Source: Oenanthe sinensis (taxonomy: Eukaryota > Streptophyta > Magnoliopsida > Apiales > Apiaceae). From it: DNA of 64,000 nucleotides. The position numbers and the translations under genes were made by a program. Under the pieces are notes generated by a model. The model was given only the letters and a program-made list of their open reading frames with translations. It was not told where the DNA came from and did no database searches. Where the stretch lies: assembly GCA_028671895.1 (NCBI GenBank), contig CM053795.1, positions 10,437,501 through 10,501,500 on the forward strand, read 5' to 3'. Shown one piece after another: positions 20,401 to 32,000 of the stretch (positions are counted from its first letter, which is position 1; the number at the start of each line of letters is the position of its first letter).

Positions 20401-21407
20401 AATGTATGATATGATCATCAAAAGCATAACATTCTCCACTTTTATTAACTACATTTGGAATCTAAACCAAATGAAAGCAACACCTTAAGTTTGAGATTAC
20501 ATAGAAGAAAGTCTTTGTGAGTTTGTATATTGTAAACATAATGAGAGCGAAAAACTAAATTAAAAATAATAATAATAATAATAAATTGCATCTAGGTCAA
20601 TTGTAACTACAAAGAGATTGAAAGAAATTCATGGCAATCCTGATTGCAACTTTGAAACGTGCTCCAGAACTCTATGCAAGAACTGCCCAAATCAATAAAA
20701 GAAGATGTTTGGTGATTAACGGACAAATCAACGTACTGTTACCGAAAACATCAAAATAAATTAGTAGATAATACAACAAGCAACGGGACAAATCTTAAAA
20801 TTGTGTTACTTTGTTGGAAAACCCATATCTCGGTACCCTCGTACAATTGAAGAGTAGTTTCTGCGACAATCAACAAAAACAAATGAACTACCATCGAAAA
20901 CTTTTTAAGAGAACAAAATCTTCAGTAAGTTCACCAATGTATCCTCTACATTAGAATCACTTTCAGATCCTAGTGATCTTGCTTGCGAGTAGTTTACAAC
21001 AACATTCGAAAATTAATGTCACAATTTCCTCACCTAACTTAACACCTCATTGTACGTAATCAAGCCGAATGTTTTTAAAATAAAATCAAAATTCATTCTC
21101 CATCATCTACTCTCGAAGCAATAAGTAAAAGAAACAAAGCTCAATTCCTCTAGTTTACACAAAACAATCATCATATTATAAAAATACACACACACACACA
21201 CACACACAACTACATTTACGTAATCAAACTCATTAAGCTACTGACTAAGCTAAAAGCGAAATAAGCAGAGCTATAATTCCTCAAAGTATACAGATCAATC
21301 ATATACATAAGAGTGTGTGTGTGTGTGTGTAGAAACAGATAGAGGAGCAGTAAAGGTACCCCATATACGAAAGGTTGAAAAGGCGTGGAGAAGAAGGGAG
21401 CAGCCAT
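17443..21407 (-). CDS. AIM24-family protein (TRAP-like/mitochondrial biogenesis AIM24)
   Basis: Ten exons join to 281 codons: 21360-21407, 19948-20007, 19799-19838, 19151-19329, 19014-19052, 18726-18812, 18579-18639, 18009-18133, 17647-17738 and 17443-17557. The start MAAPFFSTPFQPFVY, the internal motifs GSMCYMSGQI, VWQWLFGKS, GFLRQKLSGQGLAFIVGGG and YNGPMRR, and the C-terminus RAVASPNMRDNPKFFFQ match the conserved plant AIM24 family over its usual length. The last 25 residues form a hydrophobic segment (FFFLAYVVIVSSLIL), a likely tail anchor. Known: the family is named from a yeast gene affecting mitochondrial inheritance, and the fold resembles TRAP; its biochemical role in plants is not established. 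Intron 1 is long, about 1.35 kb, and contains two opposite CA/TG microsatellites. Confidence 0.92.
21187..21208. repeat. (CA)n microsatellite
   Basis: About 11 CA units lie in intron 1 of the AIM24-like gene. A (TG)n tract lies about 105 bp away in the opposite sense. Confidence 0.9.
21313..21330. repeat. (TG)n microsatellite
   Basis: Nine TG units sit near the start of intron 1 of the AIM24-like gene. They are complementary to the (CA)n tract at 21187-21208, so the two could pair in the transcript. Confidence 0.9.
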
Positions 21408-21628
21408 AGGAATTTAGATACAGATAGATAGATATACACACAAAAGCCTCGCCTCGATTGAAACGAAACAATTGAACACACCTGATTTCAAAACACCATT
21501 AAAAAAGGGATCGATCTTGATCTTGAGCGAGAAAGAGATCGATATTTATATTATTTTTAATCATTTTGAGGGGGGTTTCTAGTATTAATTATTATTATTG
21601 TCTTTTTTCTCATTTACAGGTGTTTCAG

Positions 21629-21658
21629 TCCACGTCAGCTGATGTTAGCCGACGTGGA
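21629..21658. promoter_or_regulatory. Palindrome with two ACGT cores upstream of the AIM24-like gene
   Basis: The arms tccacgtcagct and agccgacgtgga are inverted copies (11 of 12 positions) around a 6-bp loop. Each arm holds an ACGT core of the kind bound by bZIP factors (CCACGTCA and GACGTGGA). The position is about 220 bases before the AIM24-like start codon. A minus-strand TATATATA lies at about 21690-21700. Confidence 0.5.
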
Positions 21659-24359
21659 TGTGATTCATTGGTTAAAGTCTCCTTCTCGACGTATATATAG
21701 ACGATCACTACATTAATTAATTAATCTTAAACCTTGCCTGTTGCATTTTTTACGGGATAAACCTTACTTCTTTATCCTTTAATTAATTAATTGGGTCAAA
21801 ATTTTGGGGTATTTAATTTAATTTTGTTAATTTTGGGAAATTTAAATTTAATTTAAAATTATGAATTTGATCTAATATGAATTTGAAATTTATTTAAAAT
21901 TCAAGAAATTCAAATATTATATAAATTTAAGAATTTAAAATGACAACTCAATTTATATCATTTAAAATTCATAATTTGAAATAATTACATATTCTCAAAC
22001 ACGATTATAAGTATATGTTAATTTTGGGTTAAATCTTAAATTATCGAAAATTTTGTAAATCTATGAAATAATCAAAATTTAATTGGATGTTAAATGTTTT
22101 AAATAAATTTTGAGTAATTTAAAATTCCAATATGCGCGCGTGGGAGTAATTTGTTTGTCAATGATTCATTCACAACGATTGGTCGTCCAGGAATATCAAC
22201 TAATTCAAAATATTGGACGGTTCATTCATTATTATTGTTCAAATTTAAGAAATAACTCTTTAATACGGAGTATAATTTTATGAATGAATAGCATAAGAAA
22301 ACATCCCCCATATATGTAACAGAGGCATTTTACTAGAAGGTCCCGGTCCTGTATATACAATGAGCAAAACCAAAAAAACCACTAAAAGCAAAGCCGACAG
22401 GAATCATGGGAAGGCTATCAACTTGCAATCCACCCATTTCCTATGTCAAGGCGGAACACCTAATCATCCAAAAGATCAGTAAAAAGCTCAAAAGTTGTTA
22501 GCTGTGGATTAAGATGAATATATACCGCCTGGGCCAGCATTAGAAATCAAATAACCATGTAATGGCTAGCTTAACATGCGAGAAACAACTATATTAATAC
22601 TAATTGCATAGTCCCAGGTTCCAAAGAACATGGAAGAGTCAAATGGTCGCATTTGTCTGGAAGACTATACCCCCAAGAATAAACTATTATGTGGATGACA
22701 AATCTATTGCAAGAAATTCTAATCCCACGACAGAAAGCTGATATACCTGAATCACATATATTTAGGTTAGCAAACAAATACTATACATACTAATCGTACA
22801 ACCGAAAGCCGCTATATAAAAATAAGAGGCCGATAATTCACTGAACTGATGCATGTATACCTTTTAACCTCAGACAAAATATACCTTTTAGGCTCGAGAC
22901 TAAATTCATCAACCCTGTCACAGAAGCTAATCACTGAGGTTCAACAAGGTAAATGAGGATTATCATGATAATGGGCCACAAATAAAATCAAGAACATACA
23001 TTATGTTAGGGGCAAGGGAGAAAATAATTTAAAAGTACTGACATTAAGTTTTATGACTCAAAACAGCCAAAACATAAATCAACAATAAGTTTGTCAGAAA
23101 TGATTAAACAAAACCAAGAACTTATTAGCAGCATATCCCTGAAAAAGTAAAAAAAAAAAAAATAGGTAATGAATCATCCATGTCATTGACTATGGCTGAA
23201 TAGAATAACACCATCCTGCTGGATTTAGGTAACGGGATCTCTGCAATTGTAACATTAGCACAGCAAGAGTAAAGAAGTGAGTCTGAAACTTCCAACAAGT
23301 TGAAGTTATAAGCAACACGAAAGAAATTATGCTGACAAGAGCTCCAAGAAACCTCATCCTGCCAAAGAGCAAGATCATGAAAACAAGAAAACAACTTAGA
23401 TGAAGCAAGAATATTACAGTTTTTTATAGTATAAACAGTGTAAATATAGAAAACTAGAAGTCAGTTTCCAGTAGCTTTTGCTTGTTTCCAGCCATGTAAA
23501 TACTACTTTTAAGAGCTGGTATAGGTAGATAGTGATGCCGATTTTATGTACTTTCCCTTGATAATTTTTTTTTAATTATTACTAATTATCAATGTTGGCT
23601 TAATTATATGTATGTGTCGCATGTATGCATGTGTAGACACAGATATATAATATATTAGCTCGTGCTTATTTATACATATACTAAAGCCAGTCAGCCTTTC
23701 TTGATAAATCACGCCTCCTTATATGTCAGTGTATTTGATATAACATAATAAAATCAAGCCACCTTCAGCTGCCACCCCCCAATCCGCATGTAAAATATGA
23801 AATATAATGGGCAAAGAAAAAAACTATGTTAGTTTAAAAAGGTGCACAGATTGTAATAAAAAGCAATGGATGGCGAGAATCTAGAAATCAATTCACTGCA
23901 CCATTCCTCGAGTGGTTGACAAACCAACTATACACGTGTCAAAAAAAACTGTTCAGAATTCATGAGTACTAAAAGAATAACAATACATGTTTAACTATAT
24001 TAGAGCTTACAATTGTTAACAATATTTCTCAAAATCCAATTTAATCATATCTTACTAATCCCATTGTTGATGCGTATAATTTTATCTGGTAGCTTATACA
24101 ACAGAATACTCACCAGCCTATTTTACTACACTATGAACATTTAGGGGGCAAAAAAATTAACTATATTGTGCAGTTCCCTTTACAACAAAGCAAGATCCCC
24201 AGATCTAAAAAATGTACTAAAACAAACAAAATTTTTTAATCAACCTACAAAATAAAGATAAATCAGTGCCCACAGCCTCTGTAAAAAGTAAGGGTGAGAC
24301 GGGATTTTGAGTAAATTATATACTTACAATAGAATTTAAGACATTGCCAATCAACCTTC
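21659..24359. other. Spacer and probable spliced 3' UTR of the SF1 gene
   Basis: From 21720 to about 22300 the sequence is AT-rich with nothing recognisable. From 22300 to 24359 the composition is more transcript-like. A strong minus-strand donor (TATT|GTAAGTA, GT at 24327-24326) follows the SF1 stop by about 32 nt, and acceptor-like AG sites follow polypyrimidine runs further downstream. I infer that SF1 has introns in its 3' untranslated region. No separate protein-coding gene is supported. Confidence 0.4.
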
Positions 24360-26666
24360 TCATTTCATCTCAGCCATAAACTTCTCGTACTCTGATTCTG
24401 GTGGATTCGGTTCTGCAGATGGCATAGCAGGAGGTGGAGGTGGAGGTGGTGGCGGGTTTGCAGCCCAAGGAGCACTTGCAAGGATTTGATGTTCCACCAA
24501 AGATTGGGTCGCATCTGGAGGTGGAGGATTTCCTGTATAATAGGAGGGGTAACCCACAGAAGATGCAGGGTAAGGTGGTTGCGAATTTGGTGGCATGCCA
24601 ACTGGTGAATTTCCATACATAATATTAGATGCAGGTGCGCTGTTCGAATATTGCATTCCAGGAGAATAGCTTTGTTGGGATTCACCGGAAGTATAGGTTT
24701 GAGCTGGAGCACCAGAGACAGCGACTTGGGTCACAGGAGGATATTGCATACTGTAGGGGGGCATGGGCGGGGGTGGGTATGAGGTGTACACATTTGATCC
24801 AGGCGGGGGAGGAGGGTAAGCAGCATAAGGAGGTAGAGGAGGCCCCCAAGGAACTGGAGCAACCATGTAACTTCCAGGTGGTGCAGTCCCAGGAGGAACA
24901 CCCGGTTGCACTTGGGGAGGTGGATATCCATTATATCCCTGGTTCTGACCAGGGTAAGCCGGAACAGGTGGAGCAGGAGGTCCAGGGGGTACAACAGGTG
25001 GAGGTGGTTTTCCTGCAACTCTAACAGCAATTACTCTTCCATCTATACGATGACCATTCATGCTAGCAGTTGCCTGATTGGCCTGGGCAACATCAGAATA
25101 CTTAACAAAACCATAACCTTTACTCAATCCACTCAATCTATCTTTGATAACCTTCGCCATTACAATATCTCCAAAAGGTTGAAACAGTCTAATCAATTCA
25201 TCATCATCAAGAGTTGGCGGCAAGTAACCAATATACAAATTTGTGTCATCAATCTCCTTTCCAATCTTAACTACAGTGCTTCCTAATCCTGGATGTAGTG
25301 AGGCACCAATAGTTCCCGAACCGTTACTGCTAACCCAAGGGGGATTGCTTCCAGAATTACTTGAACCCATAATAGCTAAAGGTGTACTCTCTTTAGTAGT
25401 AGTAGAAGACTCTGGCATAGTCCCCCCTAATTCAGCCAAGAAATTCTTATACTCATCATCCATTTTCTTCCCAGCTGCACCTTTCATAGGACAATCAATA
25501 GTCGGATGTCCACCATCACCACAATTCTTACACAAAACCTCACTCTTAAAAGTCGACAACCTCGATGGACAAGCATACTGCCTATGCCCGGCCTCACCAC
25601 ACAGCCTACAAAACTCCTCATCCTTTATCGTCCCATTCAACGCAGCAAGTTCCCTCAACTGCTGCCTCTTATGTTCATTCAACCCTTCATCAACCGGCCT
25701 CAACAACTTCTCAACCATCCCCGCAGCTTCCTCAAGCGACTTCTCATTATCCGCTTCCACCAAAACATGCAAATCCTCATTCTCCGCAGGATCAAACTTC
25801 AAATCCCTCTTCTGTCCAAACCTCCCTTCCTTAATCGACCCCTTCCCCCTAATCACAATCTTAGCTCCCGTCTCCTTCTCCATCCTCTTCTGCGTATTCC
25901 CTCTAGGTCCAATAATCAATCCAATAAAATTATACCCCGGATACTCCTTCATTGGAATATACAACTTCTTATTAAGCTTAGGTGGTCTATAATCAGCAGG
26001 CGGTTTAAATGCAGGATTCCTCTTAATAATCTGTGCAATTATCTCCTGTCGTTCCTTATTAAGCCTCTCCCTAGCTCGAAACTCTCTCGTATTAATCCTA
26101 ATACCTAAATTATCATAAACAGGTTCGGGAGAAGGCGATCTAGCACCTTCGGGCCGATCATCTAATTGTACACCAGCTTGCAAAATTTTACTAATCTCAA
26201 GTAACCTAGCATTCAATAACTGAATTTCGGGATCCGTATCGATACCTTGAGCAAAATCCTTCATAAAATCAGGAAGCTGAATGACCGGCTTAGGCTCATC
26301 GTCCGCCCACCGTGACTTCCTCTTCTTCGTCTCTCCGCTTCCGTCCTCCGGCTGTGGGTCCCACCTGCTCCTCCGCCGCCTACGAGTGCCGCTGTCGGAA
26401 CCTCCGTTATCGGTTACTTGCTCTTGCTTGACTTGACTCGGAGGTAACTCGGACGAGTTGGACTCGGTGGGAGGGGGGGTAATCATGGATGCCTGCTCGT
26501 GCTCTTGCTTCACCTGGATTGGTTTGTGATCTTCAATTGGCGGTGACTCGGAGTGATTCGACTCGGTGGGAGGCAGATCGAATGGGGAATCAGAAGGAAT
26601 TAGGGTTTGGGAGGGTTGAGATTGGGGGTCGGGAGAAATTAGGGTTTGGGAATTGAGAGACTCCAT
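24360..26666 (-). CDS. SF1: Splicing factor 1 / branchpoint-bridging protein (KH, two CCHC knuckles, RRM)
   Basis: A single uninterrupted exon encodes 768 residues. Near the N-terminus are two basic-Trp motifs (RRRRRSRWDP at about 94-103 and KKRKSRWADD at about 114-123) resembling U2AF ligand motifs. A helix-hairpin and SPSP region (RSPSPEPVYDN, about 176-186) leads into the KH-QUA2 domain (about 233-345, GPRG loop at 253-256). Two zinc knuckles follow (C353, C356, H361, C366 and C379, C382, H387, C392). The plant-specific RRM is at about 476-552 (RNP2 LYIGYL, RNP1 KGYGFVKY). The last 200 residues are Pro/Gly/Tyr-rich. Known: SF1 recognises the intron branch point in the nucleus and works with U2AF; plant SF1 differs from the animal form by the RRM. 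The length agrees with plant homologues. Confidence 0.96.
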   Translation of the reverse strand: MESLNSQTLISPDPQSQPSQTLIPSDSPFDLPPTESNHSESPPIEDHKPIQVKQEHEQASMITPPPTESNSSELPPSQVKQEQVTDNGGSDSGTRRRRRSRWDPQPEDGSGETKKRKSRWADDEPKPVIQLPDFMKDFAQGIDTDPEIQLLNARLLEISKILQAGVQLDDRPEGARSPSPEPVYDNLGIRINTREFRARERLNKERQEIIAQIIKRNPAFKPPADYRPPKLNKKLYIPMKEYPGYNFIGLIIGPRGNTQKRMEKETGAKIVIRGKGSIKEGRFGQKRDLKFDPAENEDLHVLVEADNEKSLEEAAGMVEKLLRPVDEGLNEHKRQQLRELAALNGTIKDEEFCRLCGEAGHRQYACPSRLSTFKSEVLCKNCGDGGHPTIDCPMKGAAGKKMDDEYKNFLAELGGTMPESSTTTKESTPLAIMGSSNSGSNPPWVSSNGSGTIGASLHPGLGSTVVKIGKEIDDTNLYIGYLPPTLDDDELIRLFQPFGDIVMAKVIKDRLSGLSKGYGFVKYSDVAQANQATASMNGHRIDGRVIAVRVAGKPPPPVVPPGPPAPPVPAYPGQNQGYNGYPPPQVQPGVPPGTAPPGSYMVAPVPWGPPLPPYAAYPPPPPGSNVYTSYPPPPMPPYSMQYPPVTQVAVSGAPAQTYTSGESQQSYSPGMQYSNSAPASNIMYGNSPVGMPPNSQPPYPASSVGYPSYYTGNPPPPDATQSLVEHQILASAPWAANPPPPPPPPPAMPSAEPNPPESEYEKFMAEMK

Positions 26667-29082
26667 TGAAATAGCAGTAGTATTATTCGAGTATGATGAG
26701 GCGGCGGGTTGTGATTTTTATATTGGAGACTGGACTCTGGAGAGATGAGGCTATACCGACTTCTATTAGTATATTATCATTCGGATTCTCTCGTTTTAAA
26801 CCTCTTTTTTGTTGTTTGTATTTTTTAGGAAAAATGAGGAGTTTTTTTCAAAATATATTTATTTATTTAATAATAATAAAAAAGAGGACGAATAAAATCT
26901 GTTCTACACGACTAAATATAAACTCAAACAAAATACGCTAAACACCTCGATAATTTGATTTGTAAATTTTTATTTTGTTGGGGGGGAAAATTATGGTCAT
27001 CTTTCATTAGTTATGGAGCTTATTTATTTTAATGTTAGAATGAATTCAATAAATCAGTTTTGCAAATACATTTTTAATCTCTGATTTTTAAAAATAATTG
27101 AGTGACTTGCAAGGGTGTGGGGTTTGTATTTCTTTTGTCAAAATATGCTACTTTTTTTGTCTTTACGATTGTAATAATAGATTATTTTTATATTGTAAGC
27201 AGTTGTATTATATGATTGTTCAAAAAACACAAATTATTTAAATTAAAATAAACCTAACATTAAGGAAATTCAAATCAATTCGAATAATTTATGATTTATT
27301 GAAATGTTAATTTAATTTATTATTATTCATTCTTTTTTTTTGTCTGGAAATACTTTCTCGTAAATGAGTTGTACCGAAGGGAGTGGAGTTCTTTCATTCA
27401 AAAAAGTTTATCATCTAACCGAATGTCAGATATCCTCATACATTTAGATAATAAAGTATTCATGTCTTAAAAGTAGAACCAACAAATTCCCGCAAAATTT
27501 AGTACAAAACATTACATAAAAGTTACAAAAGTAAAAATCTAATCAAAGAGAATCCTTTAATTAGATACTGATTGAACTCATTTTAATCATATGGATTTTA
27601 ATTTAAACACTTAACTAAGAAAATTATGTATTTATATTTTATTTTTTATATGATTATTATGGAAGTTTAATTTTTCTCTTCCCTTTCATTTAATTCCACT
27701 CTTAATTGACAAAACGTTCATTTTGTCCACTACTGCCTATTTTCCGAATTAATGAATTCGCTTTAATTCCTTTTTGTATATTTTTGACGAAGCTAAAAGG
27801 TTCTTGCTAGCCGGATCTTGTCTTGCTTACTTGCAAGGGCAGTAAATCATTTTCGTCAGCATAAACGTTTGAAAATGAAATCATAGTATTCTACATTCTT
27901 AAGCCATAGGTATGGTACGTAACTTAATTCAGTTCAGGCAATAATTAGGTTTACCATTGTTACGGGGCACCTGAAATAATTAGATATGTTGCTAACTTAT
28001 GATTACACATGTACGCCGTATAGATGTAGGAGCTGTAGACAATAATTAAAATTAAAATATATTTATCTTTTATATATGTAATTCAATGTATAACTTAGAC
28101 AGGTGATAATAAGAGTTCTACGAGAACAGGTGATAAAGCCGAATCACTGTATCCATTGAACAAAGATGACAACACCCGTGAAAAAAATAAAGAAAGTATA
28201 TTGGTCTTGGTCACGTATGAGAGAGTTTGTTGTAGGGGGGACAATTTCGGATAATGGATCTCGTGTCGGGTTTGTTGCACCCGGTTCTGTTTCTGGGTCA
28301 ACCTGAATTTAAAAATTTCAATCCGAACCCGACCTGTTATGTACTTGGTCAGTCCGAAAATGACCCGTTTTAACCCAAAAATTATAAAAAAATAATTATT
28401 TTTATTATATATAAATTTCTTTATTTATAAGATATAATAGTAACTTTATGAGATAATATTTGAATATAAATAATATGTAAATATATTGCAAATTTATATT
28501 TTTTATAATATAAATTTATATTTATATATTAAATTTTCAGGTCGGGTTCAGGTATTCTGGGTCAACCCAAACCCGACCTGAACGGGTAAAAACTTACTCA
28601 ACCCAAACCCGATCCGAAACTCAAAAACCTCATCCCTAATTCATATTTTTTCGTGTGTTTCGGTCATGTCAGATTTTGCCGTTTGGTCGTGGTCACATTA
28701 CTCAAAGTGTTAAACCTTTATTTACATCTCCTGATTGATCAAAGCAACAAGTTATTACTGAATTTATGGCCTCGGCATAGAAATGATAGGTTGATAGCAT
28801 TATAATGAAAACCTGACAGAATGCCGAGTCAAAAGGCATATAGTCTGATAAATAATGGAGTACTAGACATTTCGTATCCATATTCCAACAATTCTACATT
28901 TCTGCCTCCCGAGTTGAACAGAAAATGAGAGAAACTAGAAAGTATTGGACTTGCTATCATGACACAACAGTCAATGTACTACCACTAATTGTTGGCCCTT
29001 CTTCAACCGAGGGATCAATTAGGGCACCTTTTTTATTAGATCATGACTAATGTTTCAATATAAAATGATGTCGGTTTTCCTT
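26667..29082. other. Intergenic region between ACX1 3' end and SF1 5' end
   Basis: This holds the SF1 promoter side (26667-26800) and AT-rich DNA without a supported gene. A GC-richer stretch at 28233-28638, listed separately, looks like an old nonautonomous transposon. Short ORFs here have no protein-like composition. Confidence 0.6.
28233..28638. mobile_element. Probable hAT-like nonautonomous element rich in GGGTC/GACCC motifs
   Basis: The segment begins TAGGGGGGAC and ends in ATCCCTA, which reads TAGGGATG from the other strand. It carries repeated 'cccgacctg' and 'gggtcaaccc' stretches on both flanks of an AT-rich centre. TAGGGRTG-like ends and such motifs occur in plant hAT-type elements. 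I found no clear 8-bp target duplication, so the borders are approximate. Confidence 0.35.
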
Positions 29083-32000
29083 TCAGAGCTTAGCCAGATG
29101 TAGCTGGTTCTTGAGCAAAGGCCTGATATATTCCTTATAACCATCAGGCACAACTGTATCATTCAGCGGCTCCTGCCATGCTGCCTCATAGAGCTTTGGA
29201 TATACATTCCCATCATAACGTCCAAGAATTGAACCAAGATAGTGGTCCGTGTGGTTAAATGAATCAACAAGTGCAACTGCATTGGGTCGGACCTGACAAC
29301 AAATTATGAGTTTATTAGGTAATGGCTTTGCCTCTAGCAGAAAAGATGATAGATAAAGTTATATGTAGCAAACCTGGGAATACAAATTTCTCAATTGAGT
29401 AAATGCAAGTGCTGCCTGCTTTGGTGTAATGCTGGCAGTTGCAAGAAACTCGCCCTGATGTTTGTGAAGAGTAGACAAGGCATAGACCTGGCAAAGCACC
29501 TCCAGTATTTGTTTGATTCCTTTTCCAGGAATTGGTTCTTTCAGTTTATCAATAAACCTGCCCAAGAAGAACAAATCTTGATCAGATGAAAGATCAATCA
29601 TGTTTGTGTTTAGCTGTATTTCCACACATCTCAAAAAATGTACTCCGATGTACTTCATATTCACCCAACAAGATTACAACTTTACAAGTCTCTCGCACAG
29701 ATTCAATCAAATAACATATACACAGAATCCAGCTCTAAACTACATTTTGAAGAAGCTACTTTCCAAATTGCTAATTCATTGGTCATGCACCGCAAGGAAA
29801 AAATGGGAGAATCTTACTTGGAAACGACAATCAATTGGCAGTGAGCAACTGCTACCTCTGCTAGATCAGCTGATAGTTCCGCAAAGCCTACAGTAAATGG
29901 AGCAGAAATATATAAGAAATAGTTATATCATTGAAACAAGAAGCTCCTAGATTTATCAGAGTACTTACTATACATGCATAGTCATACTCTCATGTTTTTT
30001 CTAATCAAAAACGAAATGAAAGCAAGAAGAGGAGGGCACCAGAATTATTATTAAGTAAATGAAAGCAGTATTATATAGCGTAGAATAAAGAATATGATAA
30101 TGCAATTTCAATTTAAAATTAGCCCTCACCAAGTTCGCTCATACTCGATAAAAGAGTAGAAAATGGAGATACGTTAAACACCATTTTCATCATGCCTAGT
30201 TTTACCTTCTTCAGAATTTGCAAACTGGCTCAAGCTCTGAGAACAAGCAACAGCCATTCTAAATGCCCTTGTCTCAAATGCTTCCATTATTGAACTAGCT
30301 TTTAGCCAATCTTCAGCTGCATTTAATATATGGAACAAAAAATTATTAACATCGATCACCATGCTAGATTAAGTACATTTGCCTCTCAGAGCCCCTTTTT
30401 GAGAATCATTTATTAGGCTGAACCCCATATGTTAGTGTTTTAAGATCATATTTCAGTATAATTACGAAAGCAATTGTCTTTAAGAAACAGTAACACTTCA
30501 AGTGGTGATTCATTGAAGTAGCAAGGAGTGACAACAAACTTTTGGGAAAGGAGAACCTACCTCTCTCAACATTGGACCGACATTTCATCAGGTGTTCAGC
30601 TCGACCCATATAAGCTACTGTTCCTACTGGCTTTTTTCCGCTACTCAGCTGAGACACAGTCTTCACTAGAAACCTTGCAACCTTCAATAGGAGTATGTTT
30701 TATTGAGAAAAAACTAGTACCAGGAATATAAAATAGCGTGAATACATTAATGTTGTAAAAAAACTGTAATTTATCGCTCCAACTTTATCTAAAAATTGTT
30801 GCTACACATAACTAGAGAAATCAGAAAGCTAGGACTCATTTTTTCATGTTAATTTTCACTCGAAATCTTGCAAATTCGATGCAATACACTATTAAGCTGG
30901 AATCACATAAATGGATAATAACATAATAATAGCAATAACGATAACAAAAAAAATAGTAAATGTAAGAAATGTCTACATATAATATAAGCTATCTAAGTGA
31001 AGTTCAATATACAACAACAGTCACATCAATACTTAGAGGTAATAGTACCCATCTTATATTTTGAAATTTAAAAGATGTTAGAAGTGAATACTAGACTGTG
31101 GAAATAACATTCTCCTAAATGCTTCACCACTTAGAACACATATATATATTTTAATTATAAATTTAGTGCTTATTCTTTACATCTTTAACAAATAGTGATG
31201 ATAGTTATAATATCATTAGAAGTATGTACAATATAAGCTTTCTTTTCTTAAAGCCATGTGTAACGTGTGAGGAGAGACATCACAAGAAAGAGAAAAAGGT
31301 TATAAATTATTGCTGAAGGGACTCTGCATACACTAACCCGGTAATATCTATTTGTATTTCACATAAATGCCAATTGAGACTACATACCTGCAGAAGTAGC
31401 ACAACATTGTCTCCTTCATATGTACAGGCAGGGACATAAACTGCAAATAATTCAGGAAGGCCGCTACTACATAGATAGCCATGGCCTCCACACAATTTTC
31501 TACATTCTTCAATTGCATCCTGATATAAGAAAAGGTAATTTAGAGGATGAACACGGTGATTCAAATGTGACAAATTACTTGTAAAACAGAAAACAACTGG
31601 ACTTTTACTTTTCTGGTTTTGTATACATTAATCTTTTTCTTGAACATAAAATTTTTGTATACTTTATGGTATCTGATATCGACATATCTGAACACTTATA
31701 AGATTTGAAAAAGATAGAGAATAGATTTGGTAAGCCAAAAAAAATCCACAACTTATCCACTTGAGAAATATTGCAAGCTTATTATTCATAACACTCATCA
31801 GCTCATGACTTATGTGCACATGCAAGTGGAAAAGAAAACTGCTTGCTAAGTAATCTAGCAACAGAAGTTAGAAGCATTCACTTACTGCAGTGACACTTGT
31901 GGTCAAAGACTTGAGCCCTGCTGTGCATGCATGAGCTTCCGGAAGTGTTGAGAAGTCATTGGCTTGCAATTTGTCTGTCACATCCTTGTACAACCAACTT

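Noticed and set aside
22333..22437. 34-codon minus-strand frame (MGGLQVDSLPMIPVGF...) after an acceptor-like site
   Set aside because: Too short, no upstream coding exon found, and it lies in what is probably the SF1 3' untranslated region.
25243..26108. Long plus-strand frames (up to 249 codons) opposite SF1
   Set aside because: They are antisense shadows of the conserved SF1 coding exon.
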